DNA of 64,000 nt from Acephala macrosclerotiorum (taxonomy: Eukaryota > Ascomycota > Leotiomycetes > Helotiales > Mollisiaceae), in NCBI GenBank assembly GCA_014904845.1, contig MU119306.1, positions 1-64,000 on the forward strand, in the 5' to 3' direction. The translations under genes were made by a program, and so were the position numbers. The notes beneath the pieces are model-generated. The model was not told the origin of the DNA and did not search any database. It saw only the letters and a program-made list of their open reading frames with translations. Positions 54,826-63,971 of this stretch are shown here, in pieces (position 1 is the first letter of the stretch; the number at the start of each line of letters is the position of its first letter).

Positions 54826-56550
54826 TCAGACCATGCGTTCTAAGCGTCTTAGAAGACCGTCTGGCTCTGCGACTCCCTGGATGGCGATCGAGTCTGCACG
54901 CTCTTGCGTGTCGGCGACAGAGTAGATGCGGAGTTCATCAGCGTTACCAGACGGACGGAAGTGGGCAACATCACCATTGGAAAAGATAATGCGGACTCCG
55001 TCGGTATAGATAATTTGGGTAACCTGGGGGAAACCAAATTCTACAGAAAATACGGTTTGGAGTTCTTGGCGAATCTGACCAAGTCGTTCAGCAATAGGCT
55101 CCTTCAGTTCAAGCGTAGCACGGTCAGCATCGCGAACGGTGATGTGGTCAGAATCATAGCTGACGTCCTGTATGATGGCTTCAGGAGGTGAGAATCGCTC
55201 TATGATCTTCAAGCTCGTTGCACGAGGGAAGTTCCGAAGCAATGAAGCACGGCTGAAACGGTTGGGCAGCGTATCGAAGAGCTCGGGCAGTGTGATCTTG
55301 CGGTTCTTCGCCGCGAACAACGCGCAGAGTATTGGAAGGAACGCATCGCGTGTGGGAAGCGCGGTCAACACGTTGCCGTTGCGTTCGAGGTCACAGCCCG
55401 TGAGAAAGCCGCCATTGGCCTCCCACCCAACGACGCGACGGCGCCCTTTAGAGATGGCGCGCTGCATACCAGCTATCACGTAGGGGCTGCCGATTTTCGT
55501 CTTAGGCTCCGTGACAGGCCCTAAGGGTCCGCGATCGAGGGCATCATTACTGCTGATGGGCACGACGGCGGCGTCAATACCCAGGAACTCTGCAACAACC
55601 ATGCCCAGAAGGTCGCCGCCGAAAAAGCGGAGTTTGTCGCCTTCGGGCGCAAGAATCAGCGGACGATCGCTATCGCCGTCCGTGGAGATTATAGCGTCGA
55701 ATATCCTACCGGTTTTGCTCACAAGACTCTGGACAGTGTCGAGTTGGGCCTGGTCGATGGCTTCAGTATCGATCGGTACGAAGGTATCACTACGACCAGC
55801 CGGGATGACTTCAGCCCCAAGAGCGTCGAAAATCTCGACCAGGAGATCACGGCCCACGGCCGAATGTTGATATGCGAGGAGCTTCATGCCTTGGAGTTTC
55901 TCACCCTTGAAGAATTCCAGGTAGCGCTGGATGTAGGCCGCTCTTCCGTCGCCTATTGCGGGCAAAACAGTAGATTGCGAGTCACGGTTCCGGAAGACGC
56001 CTTGGTTATCGAAGGGAGATTCGGCGTACGATTGTGAGAGGAGCTCTTCGCGAGTAATTGCGACTTGGTCGTTGATGGGTTGTTCGTCCTTCTTCATAAG
56101 CTCACCTTTGGAGGTGTTGAGTTTGTAACCATTGCGGTCGAAGGGGATGTGACTGCCTGTGACCATGATGCTGCCCTTGCCGTGCTTGAGGGCCCAGTAC
56201 GTCAGAGCAGGGGTGGGTATAGCGCCCAGATTGATGGGACGCATGCCCATATCCTTCAAGGCCTGCTCAACCGCTTGACAGAGGCCGCCACGGCCATTCT
56301 CGACCAATTCAGTTGAGCTTGGGCGGAGATCGTGTGCAAAATAAAAGTCGTCACCAGCTTTGATGCCACCTTCTGGTTGTGGGAGTGATTGGAGGTAACG
56401 GATTTCGGCGACGACGTTGGTGTAAATTTCGAGCTGAGTCAAATGGACGACTAGGCCCCGACGACCACTTGTGCCGAACTTGAGAGGTTGTGGTTCATAG
56501 GCAAGGTGAAAGCGAAGGGCCTCCGTGGTGGCAGCTGTAGGGGCAGGCAT
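54826..56550 (-). CDS. Phosphohexomutase (phosphomannomutase/phosphoglucomutase family), bacterial-type
   Basis: This single-exon gene encodes 574 residues of the alpha-D-phosphohexomutase superfamily, which interconverts sugar 1- and 6-phosphates (mannose or glucose) via a phosphoserine. Four domains are readable. Domain 1 has KFGTSGRRGLV (24-34) and the active-site loop VTGSHIPFDRNGYK, where Ser133 is the phosphorylated residue. The metal loop STDGDSDRP (289-297) follows, then the sugar-binding GWEANGGFLTG (375-385), and the C-terminal phosphate-binding FRPSGNADELRIYS (531-544). The TGSHIP form of the serine loop, in place of TASHNP, is one I associate with bacterial ManB-like enzymes and not with the usual fungal Pgm or the HAD-type Sec53 phosphomannomutase. 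The ATG at 56,550 is followed at once by the family N-terminus; the open frame runs further upstream but without a suitable ATG. All key residues are present. Cytosolic; likely feeds nucleotide-sugar synthesis. Confidence 0.9.
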   Translation of the reverse strand: MPAPTAATTEALRFHLAYEPQPLKFGTSGRRGLVVHLTQLEIYTNVVAEIRYLQSLPQPEGGIKAGDDFYFAHDLRPSSTELVENGRGGLCQAVEQALKDMGMRPINLGAIPTPALTYWALKHGKGSIMVTGSHIPFDRNGYKLNTSKGELMKKDEQPINDQVAITREELLSQSYAESPFDNQGVFRNRDSQSTVLPAIGDGRAAYIQRYLEFFKGEKLQGMKLLAYQHSAVGRDLLVEIFDALGAEVIPAGRSDTFVPIDTEAIDQAQLDTVQSLVSKTGRIFDAIISTDGDSDRPLILAPEGDKLRFFGGDLLGMVVAEFLGIDAAVVPISSNDALDRGPLGPVTEPKTKIGSPYVIAGMQRAISKGRRRVVGWEANGGFLTGCDLERNGNVLTALPTRDAFLPILCALFAAKNRKITLPELFDTLPNRFSRASLLRNFPRATSLKIIERFSPPEAIIQDVSYDSDHITVRDADRATLELKEPIAERLGQIRQELQTVFSVEFGFPQVTQIIYTDGVRIIFSNGDVAHFRPSGNADELRIYSVADTQERADSIAIQGVAEPDGLLRRLERMV

Positions 56551-57090
56551 CTTCGTCTTCGTTTGAGTTTTATCACGCGTTAGGATTATGTCGGTAACGG
56601 TCGAGAGCGAATGAATATGAGGGATAGTAATTAATTGATCTTTGTCGTTGATCTGTAGTCGGTCAATGAGGTAGAGGTCGTAGAGGGTTTGATCTTTGAA
56701 ATGATAGAATTTAAGGCCCCTGAAATTATCGTCAGAACACGTGTCGCGGCGAAACAACGCTAACCTTGAGTCTCCTAGCCTCCCCACAGCGGGAGCGGGA
56801 GCGGGATTTAGGCGAGACGGCGCCAGCCCAGGTCACACAGGCTATAACTTACATCTTGAGAACGAGCTTTTTCATTGCATGAATCACTGTCTCACTTTCA
56901 GACTTTTGTTTTTTCAAGATCGGATCGGATGTCGTATTTTCCAAAATTTACCTGTTGCTACGCAATTCGAGATCAAATGTCTGACTATCCACAAACCCGA
57001 ACACAAAATTGGTATTGTTTTCCCATCAGACTCAGAAGTAGCCGTTGTATTTGCTCAAAACGCAAGGAAACTACGACCTATTTTCCTCTT
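56551..57090. promoter_or_regulatory. Upstream region of the phosphohexomutase
   Basis: About 540 bp hold the hexomutase promoter. An ACGCGT hexamer lies 25 bp before the ATG, so it is probably in the 5' leader, and cannot be assigned a role. A short (GGGAGC)n-like run gcgggagcgggagcgggatt sits near 56,788. No gene was found. Confidence 0.4.
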
Positions 57091-57547
57091 CTAGTAGCTA
57101 TACCTAAACATCGCATTCTGCTTATCTGTCAAGTCCCTGAAGCCAATTGCCGGATCGTTTGTGCTTTCGGGATCTTCAGCTGCCATGGCGTCTTTCGTCA
57201 GGTTGCACCGAAGTCTTTGATCAATCCAGGGGGGGCTACTACGCCATAACTTTGGGTGTCGCTATATTGGAGGAGGTATGCAACGAGCATCTGTTTGAAA
57301 CAATATCAGCAGTAGAATTTGTTCCGAGACATTGCCTGTTACATACTAAAGGAATCAATTGAAGGTCAATCTTCCAAAGCAATTTGCGTTCCTCGCCTGC
57401 AGTCCAAGTTATAGGCTCTCTGTCAACAGTAAAGACAAGGGCATCATCAACACCCTTCAAGTTGACTCTTTTCTCTTCGAAGTCAAAATTCTGGCTTGGG
57501 GCAGTATCCGCTTGACCAAAAGCTGGCAAGTTTTCTTGTTTCTCCAT
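57091..57547 (-). pseudogene. 5' fragment of an allantoate (Dal5)-like MFS permease
   Basis: Exon 1 (57,547-57,347) starts with ATG and gives an acidic cytosolic N-terminus, then ITWTAGEERKLLWKIDLQLI and PL, the signature that precedes the first membrane helix in anion:cation symporters of the Dal5 type. A 56-nt intron (57,291-57,346, GTATGT donor) leads in phase to MLVAYLLQYSDTQSYGVV and GLIKDFG. At about 57,205 the frame shifts by one: DFG then, if one G is restored, CNLTKDAMAAEDPESTNDPA and IGFRDLTDKQNAMFRYSY, with a stop at 57,091. The remaining ten or so helices are absent. It is therefore a truncated relic. Identification rests on the KIDLQLIPL and helix-1 pattern, which is common to the family. 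Confidence 0.65.
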
Positions 57548-58154
57548 TTTGGCAGACAGAATGTGTTTAAAGATGGAATAGAAAGAATCAAGATGTGTGA
57601 CGGTAGTTCGAAGCTTTCTCTCAAAGCAAATTGTTAGTGCTGTTAGAATAATTGCGAGTTCAAAGTTACAGCAATACCGTCAACCATATATTCTTGTTAT
57701 CTGATTGTCCATCTGCGGAGAGCATCTGGGGAATGCGGGGTAGCTGGAGAACTCGATGCTAGATATGTCTGTGAACAGTAACCTCCAAAAAAGGGCAGCA
57801 GCAATTCATTCATTGGTTTGAACGATGCAAGATGATTATTGATGAAATCCGAAATTGGTTATGAGAGAAAACGTAGGGCTGCTCCAACGCCTCACCGTTG
57901 ACCGGTCTCCCTTTTTGGCGACCAGCCCCTAAGCGAAGCGACCAGTCATTCTGCCAAGAGACCTGTGCCCCTCTCCGGCCAGCGAAGAAGCGTGGCGATT
58001 ACTCGCATTCGAGAGTTAGAATGCTGATGAATCTCTTGCTCAATTCTCTTCGTCCAAAGATGAATTGCATGTGAGTGACTGTTATCAAGCAGGCCCTCCG
58101 TAAAAAATGTTCCTCGTCCTGTGAGAGATTCACAACAGTCCCCCACTCCCACAA
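57548..58154. other. Intergenic, no gene seen
   Basis: Between the MFS fragment and the foldback repeat no frame has a recognisable domain. The GC-rich stretch 57,895-57,980 has short internal echoes (gcgaccagcccc, gcgaccagtc) that may belong to a degraded repeat. Confidence 0.4.
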
Positions 58155-58459
58155 GTAGGCTGCTCGCGAAAAAACCATGAAAGATAAAACCCCACGCTGC
58201 CCCTACCCCATAGAGGGGATATGGGTGGAGTTTTTTTTGAAAGTCCCCCATGGTTTCCCTCATAGAGCACCGCTATTGCATAAAACGCATAAAATCCATA
58301 AAATCCGCATAATTAACGTATAAATTATAGAGTTGTGCAAGTTTTATGCATTTTATGCAATAGCGGTGCTCCGTGGGGCTCCTCGAACCACCACGAGGGA
58401 CCCGTGGGTGGAGGAAAATCTTGAAACCCCACACCATGGGTCCCCCATGAGCAGCCTAC
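58155..58459. repeat. Foldback / MITE-like element with direct and inverted sub-repeats
   Basis: At the core is a near-perfect 30-bp inverted repeat, 58,265-58,294 against 58,342-58,371 (gagcaccgctattgcataaa and on), with one C/T difference and a 47-nt AT-rich loop. At the outside, gtaggctgctc (58,155-58,165) is mirrored by gagcagcctac (58,449-58,459). Between these, a segment of about 45-50 bp is repeated directly: 58,209-58,259 and 58,390-58,441 share gaggg, tgggtggag, ttgaaa, ccatgg and tccc. The mixed architecture suggests a small non-autonomous element or a replication-associated rearrangement. No clear target-site duplication was found. Apparent open frames on the minus strand here are products of the palindrome. 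Confidence 0.7.
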
Positions 58460-58585
58460 CCACAAGAGACAGCTGCCAGGACAGATTCGTGAATTCATAG
58501 CATTTACTGAGGTTTGCATCTGAGAAACATGGCTCATGAACGTCTTCTGAACTTATCGAACCATTTATTTCTCAACTCGTCTCCG
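58460..58585. other. Short flank upstream of the mannosidase fragment
   Basis: The reading frame of the mannosidase is open upstream to an ATG at 58,514, but that extension has no family resemblance. The foldback lies only 127 bp from the start codon, so the original promoter may be disrupted. Confidence 0.4.
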
Positions 58586-59436
58586 ATGTTAAAACAAAGA
58601 AAGGTCGTCCCGCTCAACCAAGGCTGGGTCTTCAAGCAGAAGAAAGGAAGCAGCTCGGCGCGAGTCTTCCGCCCAACTGCAATGTTTCCAACAAACGTAC
58701 ATTTAGACCTCTAGCGAACGGCATGATTCCAGATCCCTTCAGCTGCATGAACGAGAAAGATGTTCAATGGGTTGGTGATCAAGTCTGGGTCTACCAATGT
58801 CCGTTCGCCGTGCCTTTAAACGAGATAGACAAGTTCCAATTTGCTTCGCTGAACTTTGATGGGCTCGATACCTTCGCGGTAGCAACTTTGGACGGACACG
58901 AGATTCTTCGCTCTGGCAACATGCTCGTCTTTCATAGGGTTGATGTTTGGGATCTTTTAAGAGGAAAAGAAAGCCATGTCTTGGAAACTGTATTCGAAAG
59001 TGCAACTAAGATGGGACAACTTGAAATGAACGAGCACCCCGAGCATACATGGGGAGCGTGGAACGGAGATCCTAGCAGGACAGCAATGAGAAAAGCACAG
59101 TATCACTATGTAAGTTTTACGAGTCTTGCTCTCGTCATGTCTAAGGCTAACGTGGTGGATCAGAGCTGGAACTGGGGACCAAAACTCATGACCTGTGGTC
59201 CTTGGAAGTCCATTTACCTCGAACTTTACACTTCTCGGATCTCAGATCTCTCCGTCTCCTTGAAACTTTCCGAGAACCTCCAGACAGCGAAGATCTTGGT
59301 ATCTGCAGAGATCGAAGGTAGCGCAACGACGATTCAGATAGAGCTCTTTCACGACAGAGCGCGCATCACAGAGGAGATTTTGGAAGAAAGGTCAGGGACA
59401 ACAAAAACGGAGTTTATGACACACAGTCCTCGCTAG
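58586..59436 (+). pseudogene. GH2 beta-mannosidase (B-type), N-terminal third only
   Basis: Beta-mannosidases of GH2 remove beta-linked mannose from glycan and mannan ends. The fragment starts at ATG 58,586 with LNQGWVFKQ and FPTNVHLDL. At about 58,712 one base (a T) is missing, giving TAG; the sequence resumes one frame over with ANGMIPDPFSCMNEKDVQWV, LNFDGLDTFAVATLDG, LVFHRVDVWDLL, VFESATKMG and MNEHPEHTWGAWNGDPSRTA. A 54-nt intron (59,110-59,163, GTAAGT/CAG) leads in phase to SWNWGPKLMTCGPWKSIYLE and TSRISDLSVSLKL. Homology stops near 59,430 (EFMTHSPR then TAG). The catalytic TIM barrel is missing: a full enzyme has about 850 residues, and only about 270 remain. It cannot be an active enzyme. 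Confidence 0.85.
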
Positions 59437-59563
59437 GGGTCTGATTGAGGGGTCATTGCCGGAGGAGGGCAGTGTAGATGACAATACGATGAAAGGTCTA
59501 AGTAGGTGCTGAATAGCCCATTTGGAATCGGTAGAGAAATATGTACTGATATGTGAATTTTAG

Positions 59564-59835
59564 GCCCGTACCACTTGGCAGAGACAATTCGATATCCGCC
59601 CGTGTTTCAAGCGATGGGGACAGAAGACGAAGCTTTCGAGGTCTCGCAGGTCTTGTCCTTTGACAAGCAATTGGAGGGAAGCAGAGTTGATAGCAGACTA
59701 GTTCTTGAAAGAACAGGGCACTCATTTGATATGAAAGCGGAGGTTGGTGGAGAAGTATATCTTTTTGTGATTGTGCCTGCCGTTGATTTCGCTGGGGTTT
59801 TTGTTGAGAACTGCGAGGAGGGAAAATTGCCATGA
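59564..59835 (+). other. Unassigned coding-like fragment (last exon?)
   Basis: After a tttag acceptor, one frame gives YHLAETIRYPPVFQAMG, EAFEVSQVLSFDKQLEGS, LVLERTGHSFDMKAEVGGEV and YLFVIVPAVDFAGVFVENC, ending GKLP-stop at 59,835. Alternating hydrophobic pattern and codon usage look genuine, and the opposite-strand frames are Ser/Thr-rich shadows. It could be the end of a gene whose 5' part was lost between here and the mannosidase fragment. I do not recognise it, and it does not match the mannosidase C-terminus as I know it. Confidence 0.35.
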
Positions 59836-59839
59836 GAAG

Positions 59840-60003
59840 TTAACCAGAAGCGAAGTCTCTTAATCGAGCTTGCAATGCAAAAGCAGCTGCATCTTCCGAT
59901 ACCCAAACCTTCAAATGACGTACATTCTCTTCCTTCCCATTGTCCACAAATCGAACATGACTTAAAGACTTTACGTGAATATCCTGAATTAACCTTGCCC
60001 TGC
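59840..60003 (-). other. Unassigned coding-like fragment, minus strand
   Basis: After a tgcaaag acceptor the minus strand reads ARLIQDIHVKSLSHVRFVDN, GKEENVRHLKVWVSEDAAAF and ALQARLRDFASG, with a stop at 59,840. It looks like a real terminal exon. It lies directly downstream of the coiled-coil gene on the same strand but does not splice to that gene's last codons in frame with any obvious donor. It is tail-to-tail with the plus-strand fragment, four bases apart. Function unknown. Confidence 0.3.
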
Positions 60004-60099
60004 CTTTGCAACCAAAAGAAAATGCGTATTGTAAGATGTAGATGCGTGTTGGTGTCACCAGTGAGGATCATCGGTCCCATATACGGACTGCCTTGCTTC

Positions 60100-61461
60100 C
60101 TACTTGAACGTTCTCTTCCTCCATTCTACCATATCCCTCATTTGTTCCTCCAAAGCTTTTAATCTTGCCTCCGAGGAATCATTTTCTTGCCCAAGGTTTG
60201 TACTTTCTGCCACTGCGAATCCTAGATCTGTGTTTGTGGTGACGGTGTTGGCAGCTTTCGACTCACGAATCTGAGTCTCTAGCTCTGTGATGTACGTGTC
60301 TCGGGCCAAGCCAGCATCTTTCAGGGTCGCAATTTGTTTTGCCAAGGCATCGATTTTGATATCCTTGGGATCCGTAGCGGCGGAGACGGCCTTGTCGATG
60401 AGATCGTTCACCATGTCCTTGCTTGTGCGAAAAGCCAAGGAAACTTGCTGATTCTGATCCTTTAGACCTTTGCATATTCCCTCTAGATCATAGAGCTCCT
60501 TCTTCATGTCTTGGTATTTTTTGGCGCCATCCCGCGCTACACGTTCCCAGCGGTCGCGTTCCTTCTTGACCTTGTCGATGTCAATTCGATCAGCGTCTGA
60601 AGGCTCATCCTTCACTATGTCACCTGCTGGCGGACTGGCTGCATCGTTCTTCCGGTTGTTCGTTTCACCCTCAGCACCTTCGACAGCTTCAAGCACCAAC
60701 TCTAGTTCAATGATCCTCTTCTGAAGAGAGGCCAATTCGAGGTTGTGCTCTTCTCGGACTTTGGCGAATTCCTTTTCGTGACTGGCACGAATGTTGTCGA
60801 GGGTAATGCCACTCTTCTTTCGCTCTTCAACAAGGGCTTTCTCGATGTCCGTGGTCCTCTCTTCCCTCACGCGAGAGATATCCTTCTCAGCTTTGAGACG
60901 AAGTTGTCGTTCAGTAGCTTTGGTCGCCTGACAATCGGAGAGATCCTTCTTGATGGTCTCTAATTCCGTGTCGCTAGCTTTTTTGAGCTCTGAGAGCTCT
61001 TCGTACAATAGCATGATGTTCTTTTTCTCTGACGCGGTCTCCTCTTTGGATTGTTGGAGTTGACGTTTGACATTCTTGGCCAGTTGTTGTAGAGTGGTGG
61101 TGTCATCTGTCAACGCGTCAATCTCCTGCTGAAGCGCCCCATTGGAATCGGTCAATGACGCGATTTTATTCTCTAACTCGGCGATCTTCTTCGTGGTCGA
61201 AGATGTATCTTCATTCCTGAGGGATTGGGATGACGACAACGCTTTCTTTGCGATTCCCAGCTCCTTTTGTAGTTTCGTGTTGGCGAGCTCAAGGTCTTGG
61301 ACCCGTCGGTTCTTCGTGCGCGCGTTCGCTGAGACAGAGTCTCCGCTCATCTGAATCAATTCAATTAGTTGCGGTAACAATCGAGGATTTGTAGGCAGAC
61401 TGGCCCATCGTCCATGTGATTCTGGCTCGGGCTGGAAGGAAAAGGGGTTGTTATCCTCCAT
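60100..61461 (-). CDS. Long coiled-coil protein, 453 residues
   Basis: This is an intact single-exon gene starting at ATG 61,461 (MEDNNPFSFQPEPE). An N-terminal stretch of about 50 residues, rich in Pro, Phe and Leu (SLPTNPRLLPQLIELIQMSG), is followed by near-continuous heptad-type helix from about residue 55 to 275 (TKLQKELGIAKKAL, KKIAELENKIASLTDSNGAL, IKKDLSDCQATKATERQLRL). After an acidic, disordered break (TNNRKNDAASPPAGDIVKDE) a second helical region of about 110 residues follows, with KKERDRWERVARDGAKKYQD and LKALEEQMRDMVEWRKR at the C-terminus. No membrane segment, signal peptide or enzyme motif is seen. Such proteins act as scaffolds or tethers (cytoskeleton, septum, nuclear structure), but no specific role can be given. 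The break contains a VKDEP sequence that fits a psi-K-x-E sumoylation consensus (inference). Confidence 0.8.
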   Translation of the reverse strand: MEDNNPFSFQPEPESHGRWASLPTNPRLLPQLIELIQMSGDSVSANARTKNRRVQDLELANTKLQKELGIAKKALSSSQSLRNEDTSSTTKKIAELENKIASLTDSNGALQQEIDALTDDTTTLQQLAKNVKRQLQQSKEETASEKKNIMLLYEELSELKKASDTELETIKKDLSDCQATKATERQLRLKAEKDISRVREERTTDIEKALVEERKKSGITLDNIRASHEKEFAKVREEHNLELASLQKRIIELELVLEAVEGAEGETNNRKNDAASPPAGDIVKDEPSDADRIDIDKVKKERDRWERVARDGAKKYQDMKKELYDLEGICKGLKDQNQQVSLAFRTSKDMVNDLIDKAVSAATDPKDIKIDALAKQIATLKDAGLARDTYITELETQIRESKAANTVTTNTDLGFAVAESTNLGQENDSSEARLKALEEQMRDMVEWRKRTFK

Positions 61462-63058
61462 TGTCAATAGACTGGGTGTAATGTAGCTAATGAGAAAAGC
61501 GCGTATGTATTTAGAAAGGTGTGATCCAAATATTGTTAGCTGCAAAAGATTCGGGAATGCTGGCTGCAAGAACGTTTTTGTAAAGAAAGCTGCGCAAGGT
61601 GGTCGTGGAAATAGAGTGCGGTGCACGGTCCACCAAGGAACTATTCACCAAGCACTTTGGTGCAAGAGGTACGAGACTGCGATGTGTTCGCAGTCGTCAA
61701 CTTCAAGATGCTGATTGCACTTGTGCCTCGGTCTGTAAAATATGAAAGAGCGGCGGCATCTACTCGAGCGGTCTTCGAGACGCAATACTATTCCGCGCTT
61801 CCTCGAATCCTACCAACTCCCTGGATTTAGAAGCGCAAGCGAAGTTCCGCCTTTCAAGAAAAAGGTTACAACAAACTCAAGGAGAATATGGGAATGGACA
61901 AGACATGCCAGCCGGTATCAGGGGTAAGCAACTCCCGAACCGTACACACCGTACAACGTTCGTGCAACAGGAGCACCTTCGGAATCACTGGCCTTCGAGG
62001 CTGGCTTAAGGACAACTACTTCGAAGAAAGGAATATGATAGACTGAAGACCGTGATACACACGATTCGACTAGGGCCACTGCCGCATTACATTCTATCCT
62101 ACAAACATATACACGAGCTCTTCTGGCGACCCCTTTACCTCTCCCCTCTCTTCTTTTACACCTGCACCGGAAGCGACCTAATGAAGAAATGAAGAATGCT
62201 ATACATAACCAAGAGAAGACGGACGGAAGGAACGGAGCTTTGGAGAGCCAGTCTCCAGGACAAAGATATTGAACCTCTCATATATCAACCGCCAGGGCGA
62301 GTTTGACAGCAGGCTCGCAAGCTTGCTTGGAGAAACGAAGAAGGACCACAAGATACTTCGTGGTTCGCACACTGCATGATAATTGGCAAGGAGGGTGTAG
62401 AATTCTACGGCATTGCTGCAAACACAAACTTCGAATCTACTGGCGGCAAGCAGCTTGGGTGCAAACCAGTATTGAGAGACCGCCAGATACAACAGCAACA
62501 TGAGGAGCCAGTAGCCTCACACCTCGCAACAGCTGAGGGCGTTTCGCCTCTCAGCAAGTTTGGCGCACCAGGCGGGCGGACCTTGCTGCTGAAGGGATTT
62601 GGATATGATTCGCAAACACACCCTGCGAGCAAGAGGCCGCAATGTCTTTCGCCTCTTCTAGTAAGCAAACGAAAGGAAACTTTTGCCAGCAAGCCAGGAG
62701 ATCCCCGAGACTTTTCAGAGCTCAACAGCTTGCCCGCCCGACAACTACCAACCATCATTTGCCTGCACACGCACTAGCAAGCCTGGGCAATTATTTCATT
62801 TCGTCAATCATCGCCCATCCACTCCATTACAGTCCAGCCATCTCCCAAGCGCCTCGCAACGCCATGTCAAAGGGCAAGAATGCTATGGCATCGTCCCCAT
62901 GCAACATGCAAGTAATCGATCCGCTATGCACCATGTTCATACCTCATCGATCCGCCATCTCATCTCACGCGAAAAAGAAATCCATGCAATTTGTACCACC
63001 CCAACGTCTACTTCATTTCTCGTCTCTCGTCTCTCGGTGCGCCGGAAGGGGAAGGCGC
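61462..63058. other. Intergenic, 1.6 kb, no gene seen
   Basis: This gap separates the coiled-coil gene start from the zinc-finger gene stop; both read leftward. It must hold the coiled-coil promoter and the 3' UTR of the zinc-finger gene. Pyrimidine-rich tracts (62,125-62,165) and scattered gcaag/cttgc echoes near 62,310-62,330 and 62,640-62,700 are visible, but no domain-bearing frame or RNA gene was recognised. Confidence 0.5.
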
Positions 63059-63971
63059 TTAAGCAGCAGCATCGCCCTTGAAGATATCGGGCCAGCATTT
63101 CTCCTTCGTCCAGACCTTTTGGTCGTGAGTCTCAGCGTGGACCTCGAGTTGCTTTAGGTTGGTGTTGACGATCTCCTTCTTGCAGTTGGCGCCTAGATGC
63201 GCAACACGAGTATCAGCAAGTCCACCTCAAGGACAGCAAAGACACGCTGCTCTGGTGGGACAAGAATCTCGCTCTCATCTCTGGGGCTGTATGCTGGGAA
63301 TCCGGCTAGCAGGGGTTATCCCTGGAAAAAGATCTGGCAGACTCGCTGGAGTAGCTGGTTGCCTGTACATTGGCTTCCGGCCTGCTGGCCCGTCCTGTCT
63401 GGGGCATCCTTCGCAATCAAAGGTCGGGCAAACTCGCTGGAGCGACTTCTTGGCTCAAAGCAGACTTCCTCCTTCCTAGTTCTCTACTGTCCCGAACTCC
63501 GGCAGACATCCACATCGGATGCAGCCCAGCAGACTCGCTGGAGCAGCACTTTACCTTGCCCTTCCACCACCTCTCGTCCCACCCACTGCCCACAACCCCA
63601 GAGTATACACCATAAAAAGAAACTGCACGCAACATCACCATAAAGGAGGAGACCCACAAAGACTAGTCGGCTTCGGCGCCTTAACAGGAAGACCATTCGC
63701 CTTGACCGGTGCTCTCGTACCCGCCGCCTCAGCTTTGCGGTGTTCGCGCTGGACCTGCGTTCTCTCTTATCAGCCTTGTTCTATTCACCTTCAACTCCCA
63801 TTGTCCACCCCTCCACCAATCTCTTTCCTCCCCAAGCCTACCTGTAGACTCGCAGAAGCAGAAGTAGGAAGTGGCGGGGCAACAGCAGCCTAGAGATGGG
63901 GGATCGACGGGCAGGCACTGGGGAACAGGAAGTAGGTGGGAACTGACCTTCATCTTCTTGGAGACAGGCAT
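63059..63971 (-). CDS. Small C2H2 zinc-finger protein (At2g23090/ZNF706-like), 3 exons, possible frameshift in exon 2
   Basis: Exon 1 (63,971-63,948) encodes MPVSKKMK. Exon 3 (63,192-63,059) encodes the second zinc-ligand Cys onward, KKEIVNTNLKQLEVHAETH then DQKVWTKEKCWPDIFKG, ending at TAA. Exon 2 (about 63,754-63,659) supplies VQREHRKAEAA, then in the next frame APVKANGLPVKAPKPTSL. Joined, it forms C-A-N-C-x14-H-x3-H, a zinc finger. This order of basic N-terminus, linker and single zinc finger is that of small conserved eukaryotic zinc-binding proteins. The two halves of exon 2 differ by one base at about 63,720 (ggcggcggt, where one more G restores frame), so either the consensus lacks a base or splicing differs. 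Intron 1 is 193 nt; intron 2 is 466 nt, some nine times the usual length here. The ATG is 30 bp from the window edge, so the 5' UTR is cut off. Confidence 0.65.
63336..63543. repeat. Three spaced copies of a 15-bp motif inside intron 2
   Basis: GCAGACTCGCTGGAG occurs at about 63,337, is matched with one difference (gcaaactcgctggag) at 63,428, and occurs again exactly at 63,529. The spacing is about 90 and 100 bp. The flanks of the copies are only weakly similar, so the motif, not a large duplicated unit, is conserved. It lies wholly within the unusually long second intron of the zinc-finger gene. Confidence 0.6.

Noticed and set aside
57946..58537. Two minus-strand open frames of 105 and 70 codons
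   Set aside because: They are created by the foldback repeat and its flanks, and their products mirror the palindrome.
59607..60080. 157-codon minus-strand frame
   Set aside because: Its first half overlaps a better frame on the same strand and its Ser/Thr-rich second half is antisense to the plus-strand fragment.
62405..63643. Several overlapping open frames on both strands
   Set aside because: They overlap each other, lack domains, and part of the region is the long second intron of the zinc-finger gene.
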